From CASFRF01 sp031549345 (GTDB lineage: Bacteria; Verrucomicrobiota; Lentisphaeria; Victivallales; Victivallaceae), in assembly GCA_031549345.1 (NCBI GenBank), contig JAVBPY010000017.1:1-33215 (forward strand): 33,215 nucleotides of DNA, read 5' to 3'. Under the pieces are notes generated by a model that worked only from the letters and a program-made list of their open reading frames with translations, searched no databases and was not told where the DNA came from. Below are positions 14,931 through 22,985 of this stretch, piece after piece. The stretch's first letter is position 1. Each line of letters starts with the position of its first letter. Both the position numbers and the translations under genes were made by a program.

Positions 14931-15998
14931 ATGAGGGAAGAGAGCAAGCGCTCGTGGCGCGTTCCGGTGCGGCGGGATGATATTGTTGGACGGATACGGA
15001 ACGACATTGTAACCGGAGTGTATGCGCCGGGGCAGCGCCTCCCCCCCCGTACGTGGTTTGAGGAACATTTCCAGACCACTCCGGTAACGATCCAGCGTGC
15101 GTTTCAGGTGCTTCTGGACGAGAGCGTCATCCACTCCAATGGCCGGCATGGAACCTTCGTCAACGAACGGCCGCCGCATCTTGCGCGGTACGCGCTTCTC
15201 CTGTACGGCAATCCGGAGGCGCCGAACTACTTTTGCGCCACGCTTTTACGCGCGGCGCGCGAGGTGCAGAAAACCCGCAACATTCAGCTTGAGTGTTCCT
15301 TTGTTCTGGATTCCGGGGATGAAGGATATGCATTGCTGCAACGCCTTTGCTACGAGGTGGAGCATCATTTGTATGCCGGGCTGATCTTTGCCGCCAATCC
15401 TTTCCGTGTCGCGCACACACCGCTCATGACGCACCCGGGGATTCCGCGCATCGCCTGCATGAGCGAGCAGCGTTACGAGCAATGTATGATTTATTTTCCC
15501 GACGAAGCCGTGCTTTTTCGCGAAGCCATGCTGCATTTGGCCGGATTGGGCAAAAAAGACATCGCCGCGATTTTCCCCGGACTTGCCGAACGCCGGCGCA
15601 AGTTGGCGCATTTTCAGGAATTCGGCATCACATGCCGTCCCGAACATTTGCACTTTATAAGCTCTCCGACCAGTTCGCAGGCCGAATCGCTGGTCCGCCT
15701 CCTTTGGGCTCCCGACCGGAGCCGTCCGCCGGAGGCGATTTTCTGCGGGGATGACAATCTTCTCCCCGGCGTCATCAGCGGTCTTCGCCTGGTACTGGGG
15801 GATCGCGCGGCGGAGATCCCCATTGTTTCGCACGCCAACTTTCCCTTGGGGACGGAGCATGAATTGCCGGTGCGGTATTTCGGGTATGACCTTGTCGCGT
15901 TTCTGGAGGAGTCGCTCCGGCTGATCGATCAGCGGCGCATGGGCGGCGAAACCCTCCCGAGACCGTTCCCGGTTACAACCCTTCTGGGCTCACACTAG
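14931..15998 (+). CDS. GntR-type regulator with LacI-like sugar-binding domain
   Basis: 355 aa. Residues about 10-75 are a GntR winged helix (IVGRIRNDIVTGVYAPGQRLPPRTWFEEHFQTTPVTIQRAFQVLLDES split over the usual helices, then GRHGTFV). The rest resembles the periplasmic-binding-protein/LacI effector domain, the AraR arrangement, although the usual sugar-contact residues are hard to place. ATG 14931 follows GAGGAGA at a suitable spacing; an in-frame GTG at 14925 is less well placed. It is followed 9 bp later by dxs and then uxaC, so it probably senses a sugar or uronate and controls its own operon. Confidence 0.87.
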   Translation: MREESKRSWRVPVRRDDIVGRIRNDIVTGVYAPGQRLPPRTWFEEHFQTTPVTIQRAFQVLLDESVIHSNGRHGTFVNERPPHLARYALLLYGNPEAPNYFCATLLRAAREVQKTRNIQLECSFVLDSGDEGYALLQRLCYEVEHHLYAGLIFAANPFRVAHTPLMTHPGIPRIACMSEQRYEQCMIYFPDEAVLFREAMLHLAGLGKKDIAAIFPGLAERRRKLAHFQEFGITCRPEHLHFISSPTSSQAESLVRLLWAPDRSRPPEAIFCGDDNLLPGVISGLRLVLGDRAAEIPIVSHANFPLGTEHELPVRYFGYDLVAFLEESLRLIDQRRMGGETLPRPFPVTTLLGSH

Positions 15999-16007
15999 AG
16001 GAATTGC

Positions 16008-17885
16008 GTGGCGTCTATGGAATCGGAATCGCTTCTTCTTCCAGGAATTACAGGACCGGAGGACTTGCGCCTCCTGTCTCCGGACTGCCTGCCGCTGTTG
16101 GCCGCTGAAGTGCGCGAAGCGCTTCTGGAGGTTGTTTCCGCCAATGGCGGCCATCTCGCATCGGGACTTGGCGTGGTGGAACTTACGCTTGCGTTGCACT
16201 ATATTTTCGATACGCCGCGCGATCAGGTTCTCTGGGATGTCGGGCATCAGGCGTATGCGCATAAGCTTTTGACGGGGCGGCAGGCATTTTTCCGTTCGCT
16301 TCGCGCGTTCGGCGGGTGTTCCGGTTTCCCGACGCCCACGGAATCCCCGGCGCACGATCCGGTGATTTGCGGGCATGCGGGCGTCGCGGTTTCGGCCGCG
16401 CTCGGCATGGCGCGGGCCGCCGAGCAGAAGGGGGAAGCGCGCCAGATTGTCGCCGTGGTGGGGGATGGTTCGCTGAATTGCGGTATTTCGTTGGAGGGAT
16501 TGAACAACATTCGCGGCTCGGCGGAGAAGATGGTGGTTGTGCTCAACGACAACAAGATGTCCATCTCCAAAAATGTCGGGGCCATGGCGGGATATCTCAA
16601 CAAGATCATCTCCGGGCGTTCGTACAACCGCTTCAAAGCGCTCTCCAAGGTAATGCTGCGCAAGTTGCCGCGTTCGGAAGAAGTGCACCGTTCCATTCAG
16701 CATTTGGAGAGCGCCACGAAAAGCCTTTTCCTGCCGGGGAGTTTGTTTGAAGAGCTCGGCCTGCGTTATCTCGGGCCGATCAACGGACATTCCTTCCCCG
16801 AGCTTTTGCGGGTTTTGGAGGCGGCGCGTGATTTTCCCCACCCGGTCCTCGTTCATGTGATTACGGAAAAAGGACGCGGGTACGGGCATGCGGAGCGCGA
16901 ACCGTCGCGATTTCACGGCGTCGGACCGTTTTGCCGGGAAACCGGCGAGTTTCCCCTCGCCGCCGGGAGTTCTTTTTCCGCCGCGTTCGGCGCAAGCATG
17001 GTTGAGCTTGCCCGTCTGAATCCGAATATCCAGGCGGTAACCGCCGCCATGTGCGGCGGAACGGGGCTGGAGGCGTTCAATCAGGAATTTCCGGATCGTT
17101 TGCACGATGTCGGCATTGCCGAAGCGCACGGTGTTGTTTACGCCGCGGGGCTTGCGGCGGGAGGGCTTTTGCCCGTTGTTGCGATTTATTCGAGTTTCAT
17201 GCAGCGGGCGTTCGACAATATTTATCACGACGTCGCGCTTGCGAACCGCCCTTTCATCCTGGCGCTCGACCGCGCGGGCGTGGTGGAGGACGGGCCGACC
17301 CATCACGGTATTTTCGATCTCTCTTTTTTGCGCGCCATGCCGAATATGACCATTCTCGCGCCGCGTTGTGAAGACGAATTGCGCGATGTGCTCCATTGGG
17401 CCGCTTCCCACTCCGGCCCTGTGGCGATCCGTTATCCGCGTGGCGGCACCCGGCGGGGATTTCACCCGGAACGTCCGGTCCGCCCGATCGAGCCGGGCAA
17501 GGCGGAGATTGTCCGCGAGGGGAAGGATCTTGCGCTGTGGGCTCTTGGCGCGGAGGTGGAAACCGCGCTGGACGCGGCGGAAATTTTACGTGAAAAGCAC
17601 GGATTCGAAGCCTGTGTGGTCAATCCCCGCTTTCTCAAGCCGTTCGACGCGGCCCTGGCGCGCGCCCAGTCGGCGGCGATGCCTCTTTTTGCCTTGGAGG
17701 ATCACCATTGCACAGGGGGGCTTGCTTCGGCGCTGCGCGATGTGGCGGAGGTTGCGCCGCGCTTTGCTTTCGCCTGGCCGGATGCGGTGATTCCGCATGG
17801 GAATGTTTCGGAGCTTCGCCGTACCTACGGGCTTACGGCGGAGGCGTTGGCTGAAAAAATAATTGAAATTCTTGCAAAGGAGTGA
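16008..17885 (+). CDS. dxs: 1-deoxy-D-xylulose-5-phosphate synthase
   Basis: 625 aa, the usual length. This thiamine-diphosphate enzyme condenses pyruvate with glyceraldehyde-3-phosphate at the head of the MEP isoprenoid pathway. Family blocks are present: LASGLGVVELTLALHYIF, WDVGHQAYAHKLLTGR, GDGSLNCGISLEGLNN (ThDP/Mg site), VVLNDNKMSIS, VGIAEAHG with the activating Glu, YSSFMQRAFDN and DRAGVVEDGPTHHG. Differences: GIAEQH is GIAEAH, GHSSTSIS is GHAGVAVS, and the VGADG loop is one residue shorter (VEDG). Catalytic residues appear intact. The start is GTG 16008 with GAGGA 5 bp upstream; ATG 16017 is the alternative. It sits in an operon with a sugar regulator and uxaC, an unusual setting, and could be a paralogue. 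Confidence 0.88.
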   Translation: MASMESESLLLPGITGPEDLRLLSPDCLPLLAAEVREALLEVVSANGGHLASGLGVVELTLALHYIFDTPRDQVLWDVGHQAYAHKLLTGRQAFFRSLRAFGGCSGFPTPTESPAHDPVICGHAGVAVSAALGMARAAEQKGEARQIVAVVGDGSLNCGISLEGLNNIRGSAEKMVVVLNDNKMSISKNVGAMAGYLNKIISGRSYNRFKALSKVMLRKLPRSEEVHRSIQHLESATKSLFLPGSLFEELGLRYLGPINGHSFPELLRVLEAARDFPHPVLVHVITEKGRGYGHAEREPSRFHGVGPFCRETGEFPLAAGSSFSAAFGASMVELARLNPNIQAVTAAMCGGTGLEAFNQEFPDRLHDVGIAEAHGVVYAAGLAAGGLLPVVAIYSSFMQRAFDNIYHDVALANRPFILALDRAGVVEDGPTHHGIFDLSFLRAMPNMTILAPRCEDELRDVLHWAASHSGPVAIRYPRGGTRRGFHPERPVRPIEPGKAEIVREGKDLALWALGAEVETALDAAEILREKHGFEACVVNPRFLKPFDAALARAQSAAMPLFALEDHHCTGGLASALRDVAEVAPRFAFAWPDAVIPHGNVSELRRTYGLTAEALAEKIIEILAKE

Positions 17886-17888
17886 AAT

Positions 17889-19259
17889 ATGGCATTTCTT
17901 GATTCCAAGTATCTTTTGAGTAATGCGAGCGCGGAGAAGATTTTTCCGTTGATCGAGAATCTTCCGGTGGTCGATCCACACAACCATGCCGATGTGGCGG
18001 AGATTGCCGCCAACGCCAATTACGTCGATCCCTGGCGGCTCTTCGCCGCGACGGATCACTACGTCTGGGAAATGTTGCGGAAATGCGAGGTGCCGGAACC
18101 GTACATCACCGGCGACCGCGCGCCGGAAGAGAAATTCCTGAAAATGGCGGAAGTTTTCCCCCGCCTTGTCGGAAACCCGGTGTACGAGTGGGTGCATCTG
18201 GATCTTAAGCGCTACCTCGGCGTCACGAAGAACCTGAGCTCCGCGACGGGGAAAGAAATTTACGACGAGCTCGCTCGCCGCCTCTCCGGCCCCGGTTTCC
18301 GCCCGCAGCAGCTCCTGATGGGGCCGTTGAATGTGGAGGTCATGTGTTCGACCGACGACTTGATCGACACCCTGGAACACCACGAAAAAGCCAATGCCTC
18401 GTTCCGGCGGACGCTGATCCGCCCGACCTGGCGGCCGGACAAGGCCATGAAAATCGGTGCGCCGGGCTGGCGCGCGTACATGGAAAAAGTGGAAGACCGT
18501 TTTGGGACGACGCTTCACACGTTTGACGATCTTACGGAAGTTCTGAAGCTTTCGCACGATTATTTTGCCGCGCACGGCTGTGTGGCCAGCGATCACGGCG
18601 TGGAGGTCCCCCCGGATGCTGTCCCCGATTTTGAGGCGGCCAACCGGGTGTTTCAACGTGCGTTGAAAGGGGAAACGCTGACCGAGGCGGAAATTTCCGT
18701 ATACCAGGTTTGTTTCTTGCTGGAGGCGGCCGCGCTGAATGCTGCGAAAAGTTGGGTTTTCCAGCTTCATATGGGTGCGGTGCGGGATGTGCGTCATTCG
18801 TTGTTCCGCGCATTGGGGCCGGATGTCGGCGGCGACGTGAGCAGCCATGCGCAGAATCCGATGCCGGGGCTCCTCACGCTCTTGAATCACTTTGACGGCC
18901 ATTTGAAGGTGGTTCTGTACTGCCTGGATCCGGGGCATCAGGCGACGCTTGCCACGCTTGCGCGGGCATTCGGTTCCACTGTGCGCCTCGGTTCCGCATG
19001 GTGGTTGTGCGATACGCCGGTCGGAATGCGGCGGCAGCTCGAGTACATCGGCTCGGTGGATTTGTACGATAATTTTGCAGGAATGGTCTCCGATTCGCGC
19101 AAACTTCTTTCCTACGGATCGCGTTTTGAGATGTTCCGCCGCGTGCTTGCGGATGTTCTCGGCGCGGTGGTGGAGCGCGGACAGGCTCCGTTTGAACCGG
19201 TGGCGGAGCTGGCCGTTCGGATGGCGTATGAAAATCCCAAAAGGTTTTTCAATCTCTGA
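17889..19259 (+). CDS. uxaC: Glucuronate/uronate isomerase
   Basis: 456 aa, close to the family's 465-470. UxaC converts D-glucuronate to D-fructuronate and D-galacturonate to D-tagaturonate, the first step of hexuronate catabolism. Visible signatures are VVDPHNHADV (metal-binding His31/His33), DHYVWEMLRKCEVPE, ITGDRAPEEKF, GNPVYEWVHLDLKRYLG, CSTDD, and late VGGDVSSHAQ and RLGSAWWLCDT. It starts 3 bp after the dxs stop, with GGAG just inside the dxs end. Later enzymes of the pathway (uxaB/uxuB, uxaA, kdgK, eda) are not in the window. Confidence 0.93.
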   Translation: MAFLDSKYLLSNASAEKIFPLIENLPVVDPHNHADVAEIAANANYVDPWRLFAATDHYVWEMLRKCEVPEPYITGDRAPEEKFLKMAEVFPRLVGNPVYEWVHLDLKRYLGVTKNLSSATGKEIYDELARRLSGPGFRPQQLLMGPLNVEVMCSTDDLIDTLEHHEKANASFRRTLIRPTWRPDKAMKIGAPGWRAYMEKVEDRFGTTLHTFDDLTEVLKLSHDYFAAHGCVASDHGVEVPPDAVPDFEAANRVFQRALKGETLTEAEISVYQVCFLLEAAALNAAKSWVFQLHMGAVRDVRHSLFRALGPDVGGDVSSHAQNPMPGLLTLLNHFDGHLKVVLYCLDPGHQATLATLARAFGSTVRLGSAWWLCDTPVGMRRQLEYIGSVDLYDNFAGMVSDSRKLLSYGSRFEMFRRVLADVLGAVVERGQAPFEPVAELAVRMAYENPKRFFNL

Positions 19260-19297
19260 CCGATATTGAAAAAACGCGGAAAAAGTTTTTTTGAAGG

Positions 19298-19325
19298 TTG
19301 CAAATTGGCGAACTGCCAATATAGT
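19298..19325 (+). promoter_or_regulatory. Promoter with internal palindrome before the acidic zinc-ribbon gene
   Basis: TTGCAA (19298-19303), a 16-bp spacer, TATAGT (19320-19325). Most of the spacer is the perfect dyad TTGGC-GAACT-GCCAA (19306-19320), ideally placed for a repressor. Confidence 0.6.
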
Positions 19326-19378
19326 ACCTCAAAAACGAAGCGTTCTTCCGGGAACGCTCAACTTACGGAGGAAAATTC

Positions 19379-19642
19379 ATGGCGACAATGTGCCCTTACT
19401 GCAACATTGAAGTAAGCGAAAGTTCGATTGAGGCCGAGGACGGTTGCTGTCCGGAGTGCGGTTCGGTTATCACCGTGTCCAGTTTTATGGACGACGCGGA
19501 CGCGGACGAGTACGATGACGAAGAGGGCGGTGCTTTCGATGACCTCGACGACGAGGACTTCATGGAGGATGACGATCTTGATGGCGTATTCGACGACGAT
19601 TTGGATGCGGAGTTCGACGAGGACATTGACGACGACTTCTAA
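19379..19642 (+). CDS. Small zinc-ribbon protein with a highly acidic tail
   Basis: 87 aa. MCPYCN and CCPECGS form a classic two-knuckle zinc ribbon (residues about 4-30). The remaining about 50 residues are nearly all Asp/Glu with regular Phe and Leu/Met (DDLDDEDFMEDDD), so the protein is strongly acidic and probably disordered there. GGAGG lies 7 bp before the ATG and a good promoter lies upstream. Similar small acidic ribbon proteins occur beside diverse genes and some bind RNA polymerase or nucleic-acid partners, but no function is assigned. First gene before the acyltransferase and the CobS-like membrane protein. Confidence 0.78.
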   Translation: MATMCPYCNIEVSESSIEAEDGCCPECGSVITVSSFMDDADADEYDDEEGGAFDDLDDEDFMEDDDLDGVFDDDLDAEFDEDIDDDF

Positions 19643-19647
19643 GCTAT

Positions 19648-19674
19648 CCTCCGTTCGCTTGCGAAACAGGGAGG
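19648..19674 (+). promoter_or_regulatory. Hairpin masking the ribosome binding site of the acyltransferase gene
   Basis: CCTCC (19648-19652) pairs with GGAGG (19670-19674), the Shine-Dalgarno sequence of the next gene. Inside, GTTCGC (19653-19658) pairs with GCG-AAC (19661-19667, one bulged A). It begins 6 bases after the stop of the acidic gene, so a terminating ribosome could open it. Confidence 0.45.
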
Positions 19675-19681
19675 CGATCTG

Positions 19682-20434
19682 ATGGCCCTCTGTCGCCGGC
19701 TTTACCGCCTGACACTGGTTGCCGGGTGGTTCGGGGTGATTTTCCTCCCGGCTTTCCTTGTGCAGTTCGGCGGGTGGGGCGGTGTGCGGCGGGTGGGGTT
19801 TTTCACGCGTCTTTGGGCGCGCGGGCTGTTGCGCATCCTCAATGTTCAACTCACTGTCGTCGGCGATCCGGATTTGTTCCATGGCGGGTTGATTGTATCC
19901 AATCACACAAGTTATTTGGACGCACTGACGCATGGAGCGCTGTTTCGGATTCGTTTTGCGCCGAAGGTCGAAATCCGGCGCTGGCCGTTGCTCGGCTGGT
20001 ACATCGCGTTGAGTCGCCCTGTTTGGGTCGACCGGCGGAACAAACTTAAAACCAAAGAAACCATGGACGCGTTCGCCGAAACGTTGCGGCGTAATATTTC
20101 CATGCTTGTTTACCCGGAAGGAACCACGTCCGGCGGCGAAGAGGGGATTTTGCCCTTCAAATCAACCCCGTTCGAGGCCGCCTGCCAAATTCGCACAGAG
20201 ATACAGCCGCTCATCACGCTTTACAGGCGCGGCGCCGACGGCCGTTCTCCGGCCTGGTACGGGGACGATGCCATGCTTCCGCATGTGTGGTGGCTTTTGG
20301 GGCAGAAAGCGACGTATGGCACGGTGCTTGTTCTACCCATCCAGCCGGCCTGCGAGGGCGAGGACCGGAAAACGCTGGCGGCCCGTGTGCGCGAGGTGAT
20401 GCTCCGGGAATACGAGAAATACAAGCTCCAGTAA
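19682..20434 (+). CDS. PlsC-type 1-acyl-glycerol-3-phosphate acyltransferase
   Basis: 250 aa. The LPLAT/PlsC fold is shown by NHTSYLD (His75 and Asp80 of the HX4D catalytic motif), APKVEIRRWPLLGWYIA (block II-like) and LVYPEGTTSGGEEG (block III, with the EGT glycerol-phosphate contact). An N-terminal hydrophobic segment (residues about 10-27) likely anchors it to the inner membrane. The reaction is transfer of an acyl chain to a lysophospholipid or similar lipid acceptor; the exact acceptor is unknown, so I do not assign plsC. GGGAGG precedes the ATG inside a hairpin. It lies between the acidic zinc-ribbon gene and the CobS-like gene. Confidence 0.87.
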   Translation: MALCRRLYRLTLVAGWFGVIFLPAFLVQFGGWGGVRRVGFFTRLWARGLLRILNVQLTVVGDPDLFHGGLIVSNHTSYLDALTHGALFRIRFAPKVEIRRWPLLGWYIALSRPVWVDRRNKLKTKETMDAFAETLRRNISMLVYPEGTTSGGEEGILPFKSTPFEAACQIRTEIQPLITLYRRGADGRSPAWYGDDAMLPHVWWLLGQKATYGTVLVLPIQPACEGEDRKTLAARVREVMLREYEKYKLQ

Positions 20435-20456
20435 ATGGGAGCAAAGGAGGCAACCG

Positions 20457-21254
20457 ATGGAAAATCATCCGGGTTTGATTCCGGGGGGCGCGCGCGGCCG
20501 GATTTTGGCGGCTTGGCGCTTGGTTTTGGATTATCCTCTTCCGCGCTCCTGGCGGAAACACGTCTGGAACGGCAACGACGCCGCGTCCAATATCTACACG
20601 GCCGTTGCGGTGCTGCTTATCGGGTATTTGTACGGACTTCTTCCGGTGATACTGGCGCGTGTATTGGGTACGGTCCTCAGCGACCGCGCTTCGGCGCTTC
20701 TTTTCGCCCTCCTCGGGTTGCTGTTCTTGGAAGGGAAGGAATCGGGGCGCGGCCTTTTGCAGATTTGTTCCTGGGCGGACCGTTGGCTGCGGAAGAGCGG
20801 GCCCGATTTTTCCAACTCCGGGATCGGTCTTTTGCAAAGCCCTCTTTCGGGGGGAGTGGCGGTATTGGTGGTCCTCGCTAAATTTGCGGCGCTCTATATC
20901 TTGTTTCGCCTTCACGGCGGCGGCTGTCTGCCGATGGTTCTGGTTCTTACGTTCGCAACGCAGCTTACGCTGACCTCCCTGCCGGATATGGATACGGGTG
21001 AGCCCGTGCTGCCCCTCGCGGAAAATGGAGTATGGATTCTCTGGATCGCCGCGGGATTTTTGGTTCTCCTTGTACCGTTTCCCTTGGATCTTTTGTACAT
21101 GAAATTCGTGTTGTTTCCCCTTGCGGCCGTCGGCGCCTGGGCGATGTGGCGGCATAGCCTTTTACGATATAACGCAACATCGATCGCGTTGATCACACGG
21201 AACGGAGCGTGGATGGAGCTCGGGCTCCTTCTGCTCTGTCTGCTTCTCGTGTAA
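20457..21254 (+). CDS. Polytopic membrane protein, possible degenerate CobS fold
   Basis: 265 aa with about six hydrophobic segments. AAAGGAGG gives a strong start at ATG 20457. The spacing of helices, GGVAVLVVLAKFAALYIL in the middle and a C-terminal RYNATSIALITRNGAWMELGLLLL recall adenosylcobinamide-GDP ribazoletransferase (CobS), which has LLKFAAL and GDxLGAxxELxEL segments in these positions. The key DGLADTxD acid motif of CobS is missing: the aligned region reads GKESGRGLLQICSWADRW. If related, it has lost or changed the metal site and probably has another substrate. No other cobalamin-synthesis gene is near. An unrelated integral membrane protein is the alternative. Confidence 0.45.
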   Translation: MENHPGLIPGGARGRILAAWRLVLDYPLPRSWRKHVWNGNDAASNIYTAVAVLLIGYLYGLLPVILARVLGTVLSDRASALLFALLGLLFLEGKESGRGLLQICSWADRWLRKSGPDFSNSGIGLLQSPLSGGVAVLVVLAKFAALYILFRLHGGGCLPMVLVLTFATQLTLTSLPDMDTGEPVLPLAENGVWILWIAAGFLVLLVPFPLDLLYMKFVLFPLAAVGAWAMWRHSLLRYNATSIALITRNGAWMELGLLLLCLLLV

Positions 21255-21315
21255 GGGAATTGCGCCAAAAACACTCGAATGGGCGCAAAAAAGAGTAAAA
21301 TTCTACTTTTTATAC

Positions 21316-21343
21316 TTGCTTTTTTCGCAAAAGAGGGTATCTT
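21316..21343 (+). promoter_or_regulatory. Promoter of the tRNA-Ala gene
   Basis: TTGCTT (21316-21321), a 16-bp spacer, TATCTT (21338-21343), ending 12 bp before the tRNA 5' end. Confidence 0.55.
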
Positions 21344-21355
21344 AATGGAATGCGG

Positions 21356-21432
21356 GGGGCATTAGCTCAGTTGGCTAGAGCACCACACTGGCAGTGTGGG
21401 GGTCATCGGTTCAAGTCCGATATGCTCCACCA
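21356..21432 (+). tRNA. tRNA-Ala (anticodon GGC)
   Basis: A complete cloverleaf is readable: acceptor GGGGCAT with ATGCTCC (one G-T pair), D-arm GCTC/GAGC, anticodon stem CCACA/TGTGG with the loop CTGGCAG (anticodon GGC, codon GCC), variable loop, T-arm ATCGG-TTCAAGT-CCGAT, discriminator A and an encoded CCA. A run of seven T follows directly and may end transcription. The stretch from here to the next gene (about 240 bp) holds only that gene's promoter and leader. Confidence 0.96.
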
Positions 21433-21551
21433 TTTTTTTGTCGAAATTCTCATGTTTTGCCTTCCTTATTGCGGTTCTTTTTGGGCAGTAATCAATGCAT
21501 TCCCGCTCCCGCTGATTCATTGAAAATAATGCATTTTATTTTTTCGCTCCC

Positions 21552-21580
21552 TTGACAATGGAGCGGTTATGTGTTATCCT
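21552..21580 (+). promoter_or_regulatory. Promoter of the sialidase-like/kdsB operon
   Basis: TTGACA (21552-21557), a 17-bp spacer, TATCCT (21575-21580). It predicts a leader of about 90 bases before ATG 21676. Confidence 0.75.
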
Positions 21581-21675
21581 ATAAGTAATTAAGCAGACAT
21601 TCAACGTCTCTTGGTTCGCCGTATCTGTTCTTGCGGATTCCTCCGAATCTGGAGCTTTGAATCGGGGGACTGTAC

Positions 21676-22959
21676 ATGCGCAATCTCAAGACGGATAAAG
21701 AAATACTGCTTCGGGAGGAGATTGTGGTTCGCTCCGGAGACCCCGATCACCACCACCTCTACACCCCGTCCGTGATCGTTTCCCACAACAGGAACATTGT
21801 TGTAACGCACGACATCGGCGGCGACATCGCCAATTTGCCCGGGTACAAAGATTTTCCCGATTCCAAGCAGAAAATGCTCAACCAGGTTTACGTTAAAAGA
21901 CCTTCCGACAAAGCGTTTGTGCATGTGAAGACATTTAATATGTGCCACGCGCGGCTTTTCCGGATTAAAAACAAGATTTATCTGATGGGGCACGACGGAC
22001 GCGTGCAGATCGCCTCCTCGTCCGACGGGGGCGAATCGTGGACGGAACAAAACACCCTTTTTGATGAGTTTCTCGGCTGGCACGCATCGTCCTGCAACGT
22101 CATTCTTACCGAAGCGCGTGTATACCTTTGCATGGAGCGGCGGGTCGACACAAACTACAAAGATTGGAATGTCGCCGGTCTGGCTCCGTATGTTTTAAGC
22201 GCCCCCAAAGACGCCGATTTGTCGCTGTCGGAAAACTGGAAATTGTCGAACACATTTTCTTTTTCCGAATTGTTGTCCAACGCCCGTTTTGCGTATTTCG
22301 GCATTCCTTACTTGTCCTCCGGCTACCGTTGGGCCGCCAAATATTCCGTGCGGGACAAAGAGATAAAAAGTTCTCCCATGGGGTGGCTGGAGGGGAACAT
22401 GGTGCAGATTCACGACCGGACGCATGTCTGGTTCGATGAAAGGATGAAGACGTTTTACATTTTCTTGCGCTGCAACACCGCCGGTGTCGGTTATGCGGCG
22501 ATCCTGAAAGTCGTCGAGGATTTGAATTGTGAATTGTCAACGGAGCTTGTCCGGGTTCCCAGCGGCGAGCCCCTTGTTTTTTTGCCGTTTCCGGGGGGAC
22601 ACAATAAGTTTTTCATCGTCTACGATACGATCAGCCGCCACTACTGGCTCGCCGCGTCCCAGGCGTACGATTCCATGACAAAGCTTGAGTGTCTGGAGCC
22701 TGATCGGTATGGCCTCCCCAACAACGAGCGGCACCGCCTGATTCTATACTTTTCCAAAAATTGTGTGGATTGGATTTTCGCGGGGGTCATCGCCATCGGC
22801 GAGAAACCGCTGCATGCGAGAAATTACCCGGCAATGTGCATCGACGGCGAGGACCTTTTGATCGCCGTGCGCGCCGGCGACGACGATGCGAAAGACTCGC
22901 AGTACACAAACCTGATAACACTGTACACCGTCGAGAAATTCAGGGATTTGTTGTATTAG
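21676..22959 (+). CDS. Sialidase-like six-bladed propeller protein
   Basis: 427 aa. An Asp-box SSDGGESWTE (about 115-124), the repeated aromatic blade edges and a late GGHNKFFIVYD segment mark the BNR/sialidase superfamily (GH33-like propellers). The N-terminus starts PDHHHLYTPSVIVSHNRNIVV, like the first blade of exo-sialidases, but the full RIP arginine motif is not evident, and I cannot place the arginine triad with confidence. No signal peptide, so cytoplasmic. GGGGGA lies 6 bp before the ATG. It is followed 26 bp later by a CMP-Kdo synthetase-like gene. GH33 includes Kdo hydrolases as well as sialidases, so a ketodeoxy-sugar substrate is a reasonable guess. Confidence 0.65.
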   Translation: MRNLKTDKEILLREEIVVRSGDPDHHHLYTPSVIVSHNRNIVVTHDIGGDIANLPGYKDFPDSKQKMLNQVYVKRPSDKAFVHVKTFNMCHARLFRIKNKIYLMGHDGRVQIASSSDGGESWTEQNTLFDEFLGWHASSCNVILTEARVYLCMERRVDTNYKDWNVAGLAPYVLSAPKDADLSLSENWKLSNTFSFSELLSNARFAYFGIPYLSSGYRWAAKYSVRDKEIKSSPMGWLEGNMVQIHDRTHVWFDERMKTFYIFLRCNTAGVGYAAILKVVEDLNCELSTELVRVPSGEPLVFLPFPGGHNKFFIVYDTISRHYWLAASQAYDSMTKLECLEPDRYGLPNNERHRLILYFSKNCVDWIFAGVIAIGEKPLHARNYPAMCIDGEDLLIAVRAGDDDAKDSQYTNLITLYTVEKFRDLLY

Positions 22960-22985
22960 GTGCCCCAAAGGAAGGGAGGCTGTCC

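Noticed and set aside
15990..19319. Two long minus-strand frames antisense to dxs and uxaC
   Set aside because: Basic, His/Arg-rich translations with no motifs, opposite to genes with complete family signatures.
21261..21287. TGCGCC/GGCGCA hairpin after the CobS-like gene
   Set aside because: Only 6 bp with a 15-base loop and followed by A, not T, so too weak to call a terminator.
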